Notes: a model not told the origin generated them from the letters alone. Numbered from the stretch's first letter, positions 24,801 through 37,288 are shown. The stretch: DNA of 64,000 nucleotides from Rostratula benghalensis (GCA_013399305.1 VXAI01000087.1:2918276-2982275), one strand, 5' to 3'. Program-made: numbers and translations.

Positions 24801-27800
24801 TGATAGTCCTAGGCTCAAGAGCAAGATGAAGAAACATCTGTAATGTCTGAAAGAGTGTGACACAAGTGTGCCACATTATTCAGCTTCAATTCAAGAACAA
24901 CCAAGAGTACTATTTGAGTGTACCTTAGATGGACAGTCTTGAAGATGACAAGAATAAACGGTAGCATGAAAAGTTTCAGATCCTCAATACTAGGATGTAG
25001 AAAACTTTCAAAAGTGAGATTTAAACCCAAGTAAGTATCTTAAGCAAAATAATAATGGTAGGATATTAACATGCATATTTTATGGAGCTACTAATCGTGT
25101 CAGATTTTAAAAGATATTTCAGATATTCAGTTATGATATGTGTTTGATATATGTTGCCTGTCGTTGCCTGCCTTAACTACTACAGATATATATATGGTAT
25201 ATGTGACATATATTTCTACATTCTATCTGCAAGGACCTTACTGTAGTCCTGGTATAAATCTGTGGAGAACTGTGTTCTCTTAAACCACTTACTGATGCCT
25301 TAGACAACGCCAAGTTGAACATGAACTGAGGTATTACTATCTAATTCTTAACCTTTGCCAAAAAAAATATGTTTGTTTTAATCAACATTGTTCTGCAGAG
25401 AACATATTAAGTTACAGTGTTATTTGGTATAATCATTGACCTCTCAAGCTTGTTGTTTCTGATTTGGCTTAAGATGATCACAATTCATTAGGAGTCCTTG
25501 TTTCGTATTCCCTCTGTGCTTTCAGGTGAAAATAAATTCTTCCATTACTGCTAGCAGTTTTATGTTTTGACACCCTAAATCTTTTGGTTCAAAACCTAGT
25601 ATATGTCACTAAGAAATTGCTGAGGACAAATTTCTGTTAGAATATTATTGGTACTTTCTTGAACTTTCTTAATCAAGAAAAGTTTAGAATTTCTGCAGAT
25701 ATGGCTAAGTTAGTCAAGATATTTAGTATTATATTATATCAATTTCCTGAGGTCATTGGCATATGATCAGCAGTATGAAGGAGGAAGATTTTAATTTTTA
25801 AATACGTTTTCTGTCAATAAATATATTTTTTTTAAATCTACCTACTGCTTTACATCTCTGATAGGATATCTTTTTATATACTGTTATGTTCTTTTGTGTA
25901 AGGAACAGAGCAGGGAATTCAGTGTCCTAAACACTGACCTGAGGGTTTCCTTCTATCAAGAATGTTGCCGCATTTCTAACGTGTTTCTAACACTGAGTGC
26001 TGCCAAGAGTGTCTTTGGAAAAGAAGAAGTGTAGTAGGCACTACCAGGAAGCAAAAGAAAACCTGCAAGTGGAACTTCTTTACCCTGGAAGGAAGATGAA
26101 TTGCCAGCTGTTTTTTGGCTCTGATCAGGAGACTCATTCCAGAATTTTAAAGACATGAGCCCTGAGTCCCCTTTAGCCACTGGACGAAGGTTAAAACCTA
26201 TATTTTCCAGACCTGTGAAAGCCTTACTAGACTTTCTGACTTGAGGCAATCTTCCGAGGGAGCCATATATCACCTCTTTGGTGGTTTGCAAGAGGGGTAT
26301 GGCAATGAAAATTTCTATTCAGTTATAAAATGAGACAGATATTCACTTGTTGAGGAATCCTTGCATTGCTTATGCATTTTACTTTGAGGAGAATCAAATG
26401 CACAAGGACCCTTAAATTTCTGTTTAACTTTCAGCTGAGATGTAAGTACTTAACTATTTGGATGAAATTGACTCTTTAGGAGTTATTTATCAGTATATTT
26501 CATGGCATTTGGCCTCTGATATAAAAGAGTTTTGCAATTTTCTTTCAAAAACACTCTCTATGCAGAATAAATACAATATTTATAATTTAAAATAATAATG
26601 ATTAATTTCAACTTCACTTTATTTGCCCTCATTTGTTAGTATATGATTTCCTCATTCTGTTCTTTTGAATTACACCTTTTAGAGTGAGAAAGGAGAGCTG
26701 GGTCTTGTTGCGTCATTCAGGCATATAAGAGTATATTTTAACTTTTGTTTAATGATATGCAATCATCATCTTTTGTTGTGCCCCCAGGATATCCAGAGGA
26801 AGTTCAGCCTTCAAAATACTGTGATAAACTCTTAAGCAAAAGGTTGTTAAATTAAAGAAACTAATGACAGGACAACTGAAGCAGTCAATAGTTTCTTAAC
26901 ATTGTTTAAGGACTTGTTCTCATCATAAATACAATTTTCAATTTTTGTTATGATTAGGTTTTTTTATGAAATGGTGTGTGCTATTTTTTCCTTATCCATC
27001 TTTACCCAAAGCATAAAGAACCAATTGTAGGGTTAAAATAGACAGCTTACATTTTCCTGGCCACTGAATATATATGAATTCTGATTTATTATTGTGACAT
27101 TTAAGCATACAAGCATTCATCTATGCATACAAATATCAGAGGTTAATAAAAAAAGTCCAAGATTATTTTTGTAGGATTTAAAAATAAAACTTTTAAACTT
27201 ATTGAAAATGAAACTTTTTGCTTGACTTCTGCGGCATTGGATAATAAGTACATTTGATGGATTTAAAAACTATTTATAATGCTATTTTTTTTTTATTTCT
27301 GTTTGAAAAACTTAACTTTCTTTATTATTCTACTTTAGGCTCCGGTTTTCATCAATAAACTAGAAAGCTTTGATCAAAGGAAATTGCTAAAGAGCTGTGG
27401 AAAATATTTTGATAAAAAAATAAACTCAACCAGAAACTTCCTAAGAAAAGCATATTCAAATTGTTCTTATGCGAGAGGTGTTACCTTATAGCTACTTTTC
27501 CTATACTATGCATATTGATTAGAGAGCGATTTTGTTTCACCCTGATTAGTATTTCACTAATCTGGTGAAGCAGAGAATGAATAATAAGAATCTACTACAA
27601 TTATGGAAAGTCTGTTTATGTAGAGCATGCCAATTGACAGAAATTATCCTTTGCAATGTAGTGAATACCTCATTAGTGACTCTTCAGAAGATTATGGATC
27701 TCTTAATGCTTACTTTGCTCATATTTGGCTTTTAATAGTCCAGAGACTCCATCACTAATTATTCCTTATCACCGATCATCTGGCATTCCAAGCAATGTCT

Positions 27801-28339
27801 TTCTTCATAGTGAACCTAGGAAAGCTTTTTAAGTAGATTCTCTGACATTGTATTCCTAAGAAAAGCCATTTACTTTTTCTTTTGTCTTAATAATTGACAG
27901 AAAAACTGCCATTTTCTCTTTTGCTGCCTTCAAGTGTCAGAGCTGGGTTTGAATGGTCTTTCTCCTGGGATTTATTAAAATGAGTACATCTATCTACTTA
28001 CCTTTCCTGTGTCTTCTTTTATGGGTTTCTCTCCTTTTATGGGTTTGTCTTCATTTTCTCTCTCATAATCTACTTCTCCATAATGTAAATCTTGATATTT
28101 TCACATGAGACTTCCTCCATGAGGACATCAAAAATGGCACATGGCAAGCTTTTTATACACCAGGAAGCCTCTAGTAAGACTAAAGTAAAATATGAGTCCA
28201 ACGGCCCTCCATAAAATTCAAAGGGTTTTTGCAAATACATAAGTAATGAATGCACAAGAAAATTATGACATGTAAGAAAATTGCTTCTTCATGAGAAAAG
28301 AAGAGAAGAACAAAGAATACTATAATATTTGTGGAATCT
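21858..28339. other. Non-coding; short duplications only
   Basis: No gene or known repeat recognised. TA/GATATA-rich sequence lies at 25185-25215. CTTTTATGGGTTT is present twice, at 28016-28028 and 28034-28046. One splice-flanked open segment at 26788 is listed separately. Confidence 0.5.
26788..26842 (+). other. Weak candidate exon (unrecognised)
   Basis: A pyrimidine-rich acceptor (TTTTGTTGTGCCCCCAG) is followed by 55 bases open in one frame, reading roughly YPEEVQPSKYCDKLLSKR, up to a weak donor (AAAAG/GTTGTT). Read through the donor, the frame stops four codons later. The residue mix is protein-like but the donor is poor and no protein is recognised. Probably a decoy. Confidence 0.12.
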
Positions 28340-29340
28340 GGAGCAAGGAAGGGTTAGTTTCAATGGAGGAGGATCAGGTTAGGGAACTTTAAACAAGCTA
28401 GACAGATATAAGTCTGTGGGGCCATATGAGCAGCCATGAGTGCTGAGGGAACTTGCTGAGGCCATTGTTCATCTTTGAAAGGACCTGGTAATCCAGAGAG
28501 GTCCCTGAAAAGTTGAAGAGAGAAAATGTACCTCTGTCTTCAGGAAGGGCAAGAAGGAAGATCTGAGGAATTACAGATCAGTTAGCCTCATCTCAATCCC
28601 TGGGAAAGTAATGGAGCAACTAAACCTGGAAAACATATCCAAACACATGAAGGACAAGAAGGTGATGAGAAGTTGTCAACATGGATTTATAAAGGGGAAG
28701 TCATGCCTGACCAAGCTGATAACCTTCCGTAATGAGGTGACTAATGAGGGGTAAGCAGTGAATGTTGCTTATCTTGACTTTAATAAGGTGTTTGACACTG
28801 TCTCCCACAACATCCTCATAGATAAATTGACAAATTATAAATTAGATAAGTGGGCAGCAAGGTGAAATGAAACTAGTTGGACAGGCCCACAGCATTGGGA
28901 TCAGCAGCACAAAATCCATTTAGAGGCAAGTCACAAATGGGCCAATACTATTCAGCGTCTTTATTAATGACCCATATGATTGGGACAAAGTGCATCCTCA
29001 GCAAGTTTGAAGATAGTACAAAACTGGGACAAGAGATTGATACACCAGACAGGTGTGCTGCCATTCAGAGAGACCTGGACAGGTGGGTAAACTTGGCAAG
29101 CAAAGAGAAATCTCATGAAGTTCAGTAAAGGGATCTGAAAAGTCCTGTCCCTGGTGAGGAATAGCCCCATGCACCAGTAAGCACAAGGGATCAACTAAAC
29201 AGCAACTTTGGAGAAAAGGGCCTGGGGGTCCTGGTGAACAATACTTTGAACATGCCCTTATGGCAAAAAAGACAAACAGGGTCCTACTTAGCAGTGGTGA
29301 GACATATCTGGAGTGATGAGTCCTGTCTCTCATGTAGAAA
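28340..29340 (+). mobile_element. CR1 LINE internal fragment, sense strand, decayed
   Basis: The sequence follows the CR1 second ORF in order: GAGGAGGATCAGGTTAGGGA near 28362, GAGTGCTGAGGGAACTTGCT near 28438, GGAATTACAGATCAGTTAGC near 28567, CAACATGGATTTATAAAGGG near 28678, the reverse transcriptase core near 28770, and a GTGAGACATATCTGGAGT segment near 29299. It lacks the 3' UTR and the TTCTATGA tail, so it is cut at both ends. Many frameshifts and stops, and a block missing between about 28845 and 28940, mark it as an old inactive copy. Confidence 0.9.
28560..29128 (+). pseudogene. CR1 ORF2 reverse transcriptase remnant with broken catalytic box
   Basis: In the fragments still readable, the first reverse transcriptase catalytic block appears as YLDFNKVFDTVSHNIL (28770 onward), against the family's YLDFSKAFDTVSH. 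The palm block appears as GPILFSVFIND (about 28938 onward). The second catalytic box, normally FADD followed by TKLGG, reads FEDS then TKLGQ (29006-29017), so the key aspartate pair is lost. Frameshifts separate the blocks. This supports an enzyme long dead, with no host function implied. Confidence 0.85.
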
Positions 29341-31056
29341 CTGACATACTGTAACAAATTTTCCTACTTTTCAAAAAAAATCATAATTTCATCAGATTTT
29401 TGCCTCTGCCAGGTAGCATCTCACATTTTTTTTCTTGCATTCTTCCTATTTCTTCTACTTGTTTTATTTACTGTTTTTTTAATTCTTATCACTTTACTCC
29501 ATTAATCTTATGACTCAGTTGTCCTTGAAATTTATACCTTTCAGCTATGTATAGATTTTTTCACATTTCAACACAGTGAATTTCTGGTTACTGAGTGAAG
29601 ATACATAATAATAAATGCCACTTTTTTATAGCCTCTATTTCATACCAGCATATCGTTTCACTAGAAATGGTTAAATACATAAGTATTTGATTATGCCGAT
29701 ATATCAGATATGTAAATCATGCCTTCATCAAATAAATCACTTCATCAAATAAATTACAGTTAAAAACCTTATTTGCAGGAATATGGAGAGCAGCACCAAA
29801 GGTCAAAACTGTTGAATTTATAGATATCCCACGCACCCGACAATATATATAAAGATCCCCCAAAACCTTAATCTTCATGTATGGTCAAGCGATAAGTAAC
29901 AGATGGTGCAAGAAAAACTGCACATTTGTTTTCCTAATTGCAAGTTTAAAGAATGTCAAGTGTGAATAAAGCACAGAATATCATGGACTGAACTATTTTC
30001 AGTGAAGATCTAAAAAGCACAGACATCTGATAATTATTCCTAGAGTCAAGCTGTATTTGTTATGTCTCTTTCTTTCTCCATTCACAGACAATCAAGTCAA
30101 CTTTGGATTGTGCTAGTGGAAAAGCAGAGGAAGAATAAAAGCTTTAATCATGAGCTGTTGCCTTGAAAGACAGATGACCAAAGAGAGACAGCAGGAGCTG
30201 ATATGCAAGTGCTACAGATAAACCTCAGATTGGAACCGTGAACACTGGAGAAGTTACTGGACTTACATCTGGCTCTAAACATCTGTTATTGATGGCAGTT
30301 TGATACCCAGACCCATTTGTAGGAAGGTTGTTTAATCATTAATCCAAAATGTTCATTAACATCATGATGTTTGGGGTCTGACAATAGAGTGTGCCATCCC
30401 ATTCTGATTTCTATGTGGTTTTCTTGGAAGATTGTCCTCTGCAGCAAAACTCTGAGAAATACCTTGGAAAATAATCCAGGCAGATTTAAACCTGAATATA
30501 TGGCAAATACATATAAGGATAGTTCTCCATGAAGGGACTGCCCACCCACTGTACCAGGCAAAATTTAATCTTGCTGAATTCACAAAGCCCTGAATAGTGG
30601 CCCAAAGTACCTTGCTTTCCAAAAGTGACAATTTTTTTGCGCATCTCATCTTAAGAAACAAGGGATGAAATCTCTGAAGGGGCTGTTCTATACTCTTCTT
30701 AGCCTTAGGAGGATGATACCTGGGTCAAGGACACCTTGCTAAGCAGGAAACCATGAGAAACCCTGAATGGGTGTGATTTTCTGAAGATGAGTGTCTCTGC
30801 AAAGTCAATAACAAGAGCCCTGAGTGCAGCAAAGAGCACAGGAGATGCTTTGGAGATATCTTCCAAACAGAGGGGTATGGGAATGGGGGAGCTTAGGACT
30901 GGCCGCTTTTCTGCCTTTCCCTCTGTTTTTTTGCCCCTCAGTGCCGAAGTGAGATGTTTGAGTTCCACAGGAGGAGGCTGAAAGCTGGAGACATCCCCTT
31001 CTCAGATGTATCCCCGTGACTACAATCAGACACTTGTTTCCCTCCTGCTTTCCCAG
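29341..31056. other. Non-coding, nothing recognised
   Basis: Contains a direct duplication of CTTCATCAAATAAAT (29723-29737 and 29740-29754) and a perfect 14-base palindrome AACATCATGATGTT (30358-30371). Two overlapping minus-strand frames at 30286-30661 are open for 91-99 codons but show no domain. Confidence 0.5.
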
Positions 31057-31112
31057 ACTAATGAATTTTGCATTCCTGGCTACAAAGCAGCTCAGCCTCA
31101 GGAGAAGTAACA
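31057..31112 (+). other. Candidate short exon (unrecognised)
   Basis: A long pyrimidine tract ending TTCCCTCCTGCTTTCCCAG precedes 56 bases that end at AACA/GTAAGTGC, so both splice signals are near consensus. One frame is open across it (LMNFAFLATKQLSLRRSN). A second is open except for a stop two codons from the end. It could be an exon of a long non-coding RNA or a decoy. No homology is recognised. Confidence 0.2.
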
Positions 31113-31140
31113 GTAAGTGCCTCATTTGGATTATTCATGA

Positions 31141-31263
31141 CATGATGGTTAGGTCACTCTCGTGGGTTATAGGAGAGGTGGATTCAGCCCCCTGTAAAAC
31201 GATCAGGGCTGGGAATACAAACCTCTCATTTCCTTAGTGAGCACTCAAACCACTAGACTATTA
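31141..31263. repeat. Old tRNA-like inverted pair (SINE-like hairpin relic)
   Basis: The left arm carries GATGGTTAGGTCACTC (A-box-like) and GGTGGATTCAGCCC (B-box-like). The right arm, read on the minus strand, carries TAGTGGTTTGAGTGC and GGTTTGTATTCCC. The arms are imperfect reverse complements over roughly 45 bases each and meet near CCCTGTAAAACGATCAGGGC. The overall pattern, a tRNA-like head facing a second tRNA-like head, recalls degenerate SINE-like repeats seen in other birds and reptiles, but I cannot name the family with certainty. No intact tRNA cloverleaf is present. Confidence 0.55.
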
Positions 31264-31759
31264 AGCTTAAGACAGTGTCACTCTCAGAAGAGGGTGAAAA
31301 CACTCTGGATCCCGAGCTGATGGAAGCACCTAAGATTTTCTATTAATTTTCGACACTCTCAGAGGATAAACACTTAAAATAGGAGTGGATTGCCCTCTGT
31401 GTGTCTTCAGAGGCACTCTTCCTCTCCACTACAGAAGGCAGACTGACTCATCAGCCCCCTTCTAAGGCCAAGCACTTTTTTGTGCATCAATATCTAAATT
31501 AAGCACCTAAATAGAGTGCACAATATTATATCCAGGGAAATTAAATCTCTTCAGACATGCCTACTGTGTGAAGAGAGTGACATTTGAACTTATTCTGGCA
31601 GAAAAATCTTTGGGGAGCTCCGTGCTGAGGCATGGGAGCACAGCAGCATCACTTTTGACCCTGACCAATACTGGATTGTTCAAATTTATGTCGCTTGGGT
31701 CTTGCTAACTCAGGCATCCCTGTACCAAACCCCATTGTGTGAGGAGCCTGATAATAGCA
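31264..31759. other. Non-coding, possible further repeat relics
   Basis: The words AAGCACCTAAATAG (31500-31513) and similar near 31490 recall the TAGGCACCTAAAT motif of the neighbouring relic. The rest is unrecognised. Confidence 0.4.
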
Positions 31760-32030
31760 TTTGTCAACCTGATACCAGGAACTAGGCATCTAAATCCATA
31801 CTTAATGTACGCAAGAAGTAATGAGTTATTCAGAGGCAAAGGGCAGGCAGAGCCCCTGTCAACTTAATGAATATTTGGGGTACAAATGACCTCTGAAAAT
31901 CAGGCCATTTATTTTAACACCTAAAAATAGATTCAGATGTTTAATTTTACATATTCAGGTTGGAAAATTTTGGCTAGAGAGTAAATTAATTGCCTAAGGT
32001 CACATAGCAAGTCAATGTATAATGAGAAAG
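31760..32030 (-). repeat. Ancient CORE-SINE/MIR-like repeat relic
   Basis: Three landmarks line up: TAGGCATCTAAATCCAT (31783-31799), CCTCTGAAAATCAGGCCA (31890-31907) and TGCCTAAGGTCACATAGCAA (31991-32010). The last is the reverse complement of the MIR/CORE-SINE phrase usually read GTGTGACCTTGGGCAAGT, which sets the orientation as minus. The first two match words common in old sauropsid repeats. The copy is heavily diverged and has no function visible in sequence. Confidence 0.6.
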
Positions 32031-35000
32031 TAATAATGAGTGAGGAAAAAAAGGTATTTTTAATCTCTGTAGATTTATTGAATCCCCAAACTCTTTTTGT
32101 AAAACTAAGTCTTCTTGAACATATCTCTGTATTTTTTTGTTAATAATGGCTTAACATTCTTATTTAAGTTAATTTTTTTTAAGTGAAACCAATATTTTTC
32201 TGCATGTTTAATCCTGATTGGTGGTATCTTCTTGTTGCTATGAAAACAAAAGGTTCAGTCAAATCTTCAACAGCAGATATTTTGTTGCATAGGTAGTTAA
32301 TGAATGAGATATTTGATTACAAAGGGATAAGTAACCCCTCTGTAGCCTGCAATTAACATTTAACTTGATATGGCCAATAAGCCAAGTGAAGGGAGAGTAA
32401 ACTGAATAAAAAGGATTTTTCTCTCGTTAGGGGTTCATCACACACAAATGCTAGCAAAGCACACTGTTGTGATTGGCAATTCTGTTTGCAGATTTGTATG
32501 AAGCTAAGCTTTCATCTGGTCAAAAAGAAATAAAAGGACCTACTTGCCCTCTGGGGAAAAACAATATTTTAAACTATTCAGATTTCAAGTGTGTGAAGAT
32601 AATTTATAACAGTCAAGTGCATTATTAGGCAATAATGATATCTCAGGAAGCTAGTCACTCAGTTCCTGTTAAAATCCTGTGAGACTGGAGTGCCTAATTC
32701 CCTCACATGCTTTCTAGTTTTAATGAGTTCTTGCTTACAGACAGACACAGAAAATGGTATCTGCTATATGCTTTTCATGCAAATATAAGCTAAGCCCTTA
32801 GCAATATACTCTGATTCATAATACAGAAAATATCTGTCTGAAGCAGTTATGCGATCCAAAGTCAGCTGCACTATACCTTTCTCCTAGCGCACAGAACTTC
32901 TCAAAGCTTTTATCATGAACATAGAAAGAAAGTGGGCATGATCCACACATTAAGGTTTCAAGCTTGGAAAATACAGGTTTCTTTCGCTGTTGCCAGCTTC
33001 TTGTATTACCTTGGCCACGTCATTTAGATCACTGCATTGAAGAACACACACTTTACTTAGCTGAAAGAGAAATTTGAGTTTGCAAGATTAACTTTTTCTT
33101 GGTTTTAATGTTGATCTATCCTGCTCTGAACAGAATTCTAAAAGAATTCTAAAAGCTGCTACTTTCATTAAACCCTTGCTGTCAGTATTAGGTAAATAAA
33201 GAATAATATGTAATAATTTTGTTATCTAGAATTATGTAAATACATTTTTTTCTAATCCATCTTCCCGATCCTTTTTTCTCGACATTTCTTCACTGAGGCA
33301 TCCTTTTCAAAATTTACTCTTCTTTGTTGCCAAAGGTGGACTCTAGCATTAGGAAATTAACGGAATCAAACTGTGGTAACAGATCAGTTTTATATACTTG
33401 GCCTTCCATGTGAAGGTGTGCAAATATTTGATACCAATCATTGCCTAAAAATTTAAACATTGTATATACTGAAAAGAAAAGTTCAAGAACTGCCACTTCT
33501 GTTATCATTTAGGTTCACCATAACTCGGCTTTTCATCAAGGCCATTATACTGTGGAAAGGATGCAATGCTTGGCTAAGACTCTCTAAATCAGTATATGAT
33601 CATAAAATTATTGACCACTGACACCACTTCACTATGGCATGTGAACCATATATGGCTCTCTTTGTAGGAAAAGATCTCAGCATCCCAAAGGAAAATGAGG
33701 GTTCCTTTGTTCATACACAATGGTTGATGTGTTCATAAGCTGAATTTTCTCATTGCAACTCAATGTTCAACACTGGTTTTACTTCACTTTTATCTGTGAG
33801 ACATGTCTTGTCTCAGAGCTCGTGAAAATGAATATGTGCCCAAACTAGGTATCACCTCTCTGCTCTTCTTTTTTATGAGCCATACTTGTCCTGTTTATCA
33901 CTCCAAGACATAACTGTTTGTTTAAGCCACATCAGCCTGTTTGCCTAAATGAAAGCGACAGTAATGTTTTCAGGGGGTTTAATGAAATGGATTTTTGCTA
34001 TAGTTAATGGACATGGTTTAAAATGAAAATCTGCTGCCTAACAGCAGCGAAACAGAGAAGGACTGGCATTGGGTAATAATGCTCAGTTTGTGGAGCTGCT
34101 GTGTGGTTTCTTTGGACCTGCTGAACATATCCTGTGGTTTCTGATGAAGAAATATTTGACATCTAATAATTCAGCCAGAGTGAGCATGGGGTACAAACCA
34201 CTACCATTATGGTTATAAACGTTATTGCTTATTCCCAGCTTTAAATGGGAGTCATCATTTGTTGAACAGTACACACAAATCCTGTGCTTTTCGCTATTCC
34301 TATCTTCTATTTCTTTTTATGCTTAAGCATTAGAATAGTTTTATCTTTTGAAATCTGTCTTTAACTTTGTGTTGTGTCTGTCAGTGTGGACTAAGCAGAA
34401 GATTGGATTTAAACCTTTAAGAGAAATGTATGCCCAGTTGTGGAAGTTGATGCTAATACTGTCCCCACTCCTTTGTGGTATCCAAAAAAAAGAGGATCCT
34501 TTGCCTAAGTACATAGTTATGTTCAATTGGTCTATGTTGAACCAATTGTTGTGTCTCATAGGGAGACATAGACATGAAAATTGATTCATTTTTCATAAAA
34601 TACATAAAGAAAAATTCCACAGGATTTATATTCTTAAAATCAACATAAGATCAGAACAAAATAGATTTATAATTTATTTAGAGTAGCAGTTAGTGTAAAG
34701 AGAATGTGTGATTAAAATATATTACAATATAATTTTAATAATATATTCTGCTACTTAAATTTTAACAAAATATAAACAAGCAGACACAGGAAACTGTATC
34801 AGAGCACAAAGTACTTTTCATGTCCTTGTCAGTGAATATGTCTACCTTTATTGCTCTTTGATTATTTTTATATAAATCTTGTGCTGTTTAACAAACAAAA
34901 GAAAAAAATAAGGTTTTTTTTCCTACTTGCTACCACTGCAAACTAAATCTGGAATATGAAAGTGAAGATACAGGATTGTTTTTTTTTCTTCCTCATCCCT

Positions 35001-37283
35001 GACAATAAATATTCTGAAAGGCAAAAGCTGTCTTAAATTACAGTATTGGCTTTCTTCTGTTTTATGAATTCCACTTTAGGTTTCTAGTGTAAGTCTATGC
35101 CTTCAATGGGGCTACACAGATGTATGTAACCAGGAGCATAATTTGTACACTCAGGCTGAAGAGTGAACCTGCCACAGGAATTTAATGCTGTGGATTGATG
35201 CCTTAAAAAAAATAAAAATCCCTTTCTCAGTGCTCTCTGCTTCTGTAGGACTGTCACCAGTAAAAAGTAAAAGCTGGTCTATGTCAGTAAATGGATATTA
35301 TACTAATACACACAGGAGGAGTCGGTGTGCTGAACAAAATAGGGGCATTTTTAGTTGGAGACATTAGAGTTGCAGTTTAGGCTTTCAACTCTACATGGGT
35401 CAATAGCAGTAATTAGTTCTATTCCAGTACATTCTTATACTGGTTTGCTCACCATAATACCTGAGTGCATAATATAAGTACTGCATGGTGGAATGCAATA
35501 AACATTGTGCTGGTGCATTTTATTCCCTTTTGCCATCACCTACACAGCTTAAGACTATGGCATGCAGTGAGCATCCCATTGTTGTTGCCTTTTTTAAACC
35601 GTATTACTATTAAAGAAACATATATATATATATATATCAAGTCAAGATGCAATATCAATTAGACAAGACAAGGTGAGGAAGTACTCTTTGTACTCAGTGA
35701 GGACATAGGGGAGACTTATAATTGCCCACAGTTTCTGTGAAGGTTCAAAATTCCAAGCCAGCTTCCAAAAAACTTCTCCTTCAGGTGAATTTCACCCTGC
35801 TTGGGTCTGTGCCGGAAAGACAGCTCTTGGCTGCTGTCTCCATACCAGAGCTTAGTTAATCTCTTAGCCAGACTGGTTCCAGGTCATTGAGTGCCTGAGA
35901 GTGATATGGTCTGTGACACTGACCATGATTGAAACCAGAGGCAGTTTTAGGCAGTGAGAAAATCGGGGGTAAATGCAAGCAAATGGAGTTTGCCCACGTT
36001 CATTGTCAGCAATACAGACTTTACCCACTTCTTGACGCCTTGCCCCAAAGACAAAACGAACTGGTGAGATTACCACATTTCACCACAGGCTTTAGTCTTG
36101 TTCTACTGGGCAAAAGCCAGAGGCCTCAGTGGAAAACAAATGACAGCTTCACTGATAAAATTACAAATGAGAAAATTACAGCTCTCTGCACCCTGCGGCT
36201 CCTTTTTCCAATTCTGTATCTTTCTTCTCTTTTCCTCTGCAATCAGCAGCAGCACCAAAGGCTAACAATACACTGCGGTTTGCAAAGATCACTGCAAGCT
36301 GGCTGCCACTCCAGCAATGTGGAGGATGCTGCAGGCATGCCTGGCTGGCTGGTACATGCTCCAAAATGTACCCAGTTGTCATCATGGGGTGGTGATAGCT
36401 CTGCTGTGGCTGGGGTGAGGAGGGAACTGGCCAGACTGGCTAAAACATTTCAATGCATGTAGGAATTTTTATTATTTGGACTTGGTAACAAACCAAAAAA
36501 AACCTTAATTGTCATGTCACTTTGAATTTAATTTAAAATTTACTGTTTACCTAAGACAAATATTTCAAAATATAAAGTGTTTTTCATTTAGGGCATTATC
36601 AGTATTCCTATCATTACATGCTGTACAATATGCCCCTCTCATTCACGAGAGGATTGTCCTTGTTGTTACAAGTAAGTCTCTTGTCTAACTTAAAAAGTGT
36701 GGTTTGGGCCGGACTGGCCACTGAAAGGAATGACAGATGCTCTGAGAGAAAAATATGCAGTTAATTTAAGAGAGCTTGGTTAGTTAGAAGAGGCTTAGCT
36801 GTAAAGTAAAACTACTTACAGAACAGAAAATTGGTTCTGTTTTACCTCAAACCGGGACATTCTGTAGGTTCTTCCTTTATTGTTCCAATATTCCTCCCAG
36901 AGCTTCTATATTCCTCTATATACAGAAAGCAGAGCTCTTCTCTGTAATTGCAGACACCATGAAAATAATATGGAATCTATAAGAAATCTTCCCACTCACA
37001 TTTGTTAATAATGCGAATCGTATGTACATAACTGAAGGCCTCATTTCTCTTTGAGTTTTTGTATCCAAAATTTGCCAACAAAACTTGCTCGTGAAGGTTG
37101 ACACAGTATTGTATCTTTTCCTTTTTTGTGTGTTTATGTATATAACATTATAATCTTGCTGAGCTGTAAAGTACTCTGACCACAAGGTTGTTTCTTATTT
37201 ATTCTTAAATAGCAAAGGTACACTTAAAGTATACAAATAAAACAGTTGTTAACTCAAGTAGCCTAAAATTTGTGAAATAAGTA
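32031..37283. other. Non-coding; longest open frame in the window is unconvincing
   Basis: 5.2 kb with no recognised repeat other than a TA tract at 35620-35638 and a tandem AGAATTCTAAA pair at 33132-33155. The plus-strand open frame 35929-36462 (177 codons) is the longest in the window, but it has no domain, no Kozak-like context that stands out, and a shadow frame on the opposite strand. Confidence 0.5.
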
Positions 37284-37288
37284 ATAAG
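37284..37288 (+). repeat. Left copy of ATAAG flanking the LTR-CR1 composite
   Basis: ATAAG sits immediately before the TG that opens the LTR. The same five bases follow the CR1 tail at 38241-38245. Five bases is the target-site duplication length of ERVL-type elements. Confidence 0.6.

Noticed and set aside
30286..30661. Two overlapping minus-strand frames as a retroviral or host pseudogene
   Set aside because: No motif of gag, pol, env or any host family could be identified. The frames overlap each other, which favours chance.
35929..36462. Longest open frame in the window (plus, 177 codons) as a gene
   Set aside because: No recognisable domain, no repeat or splice context, and another frame open on the opposite strand. 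A frame this long can occur by chance in 64 kb read in six frames.
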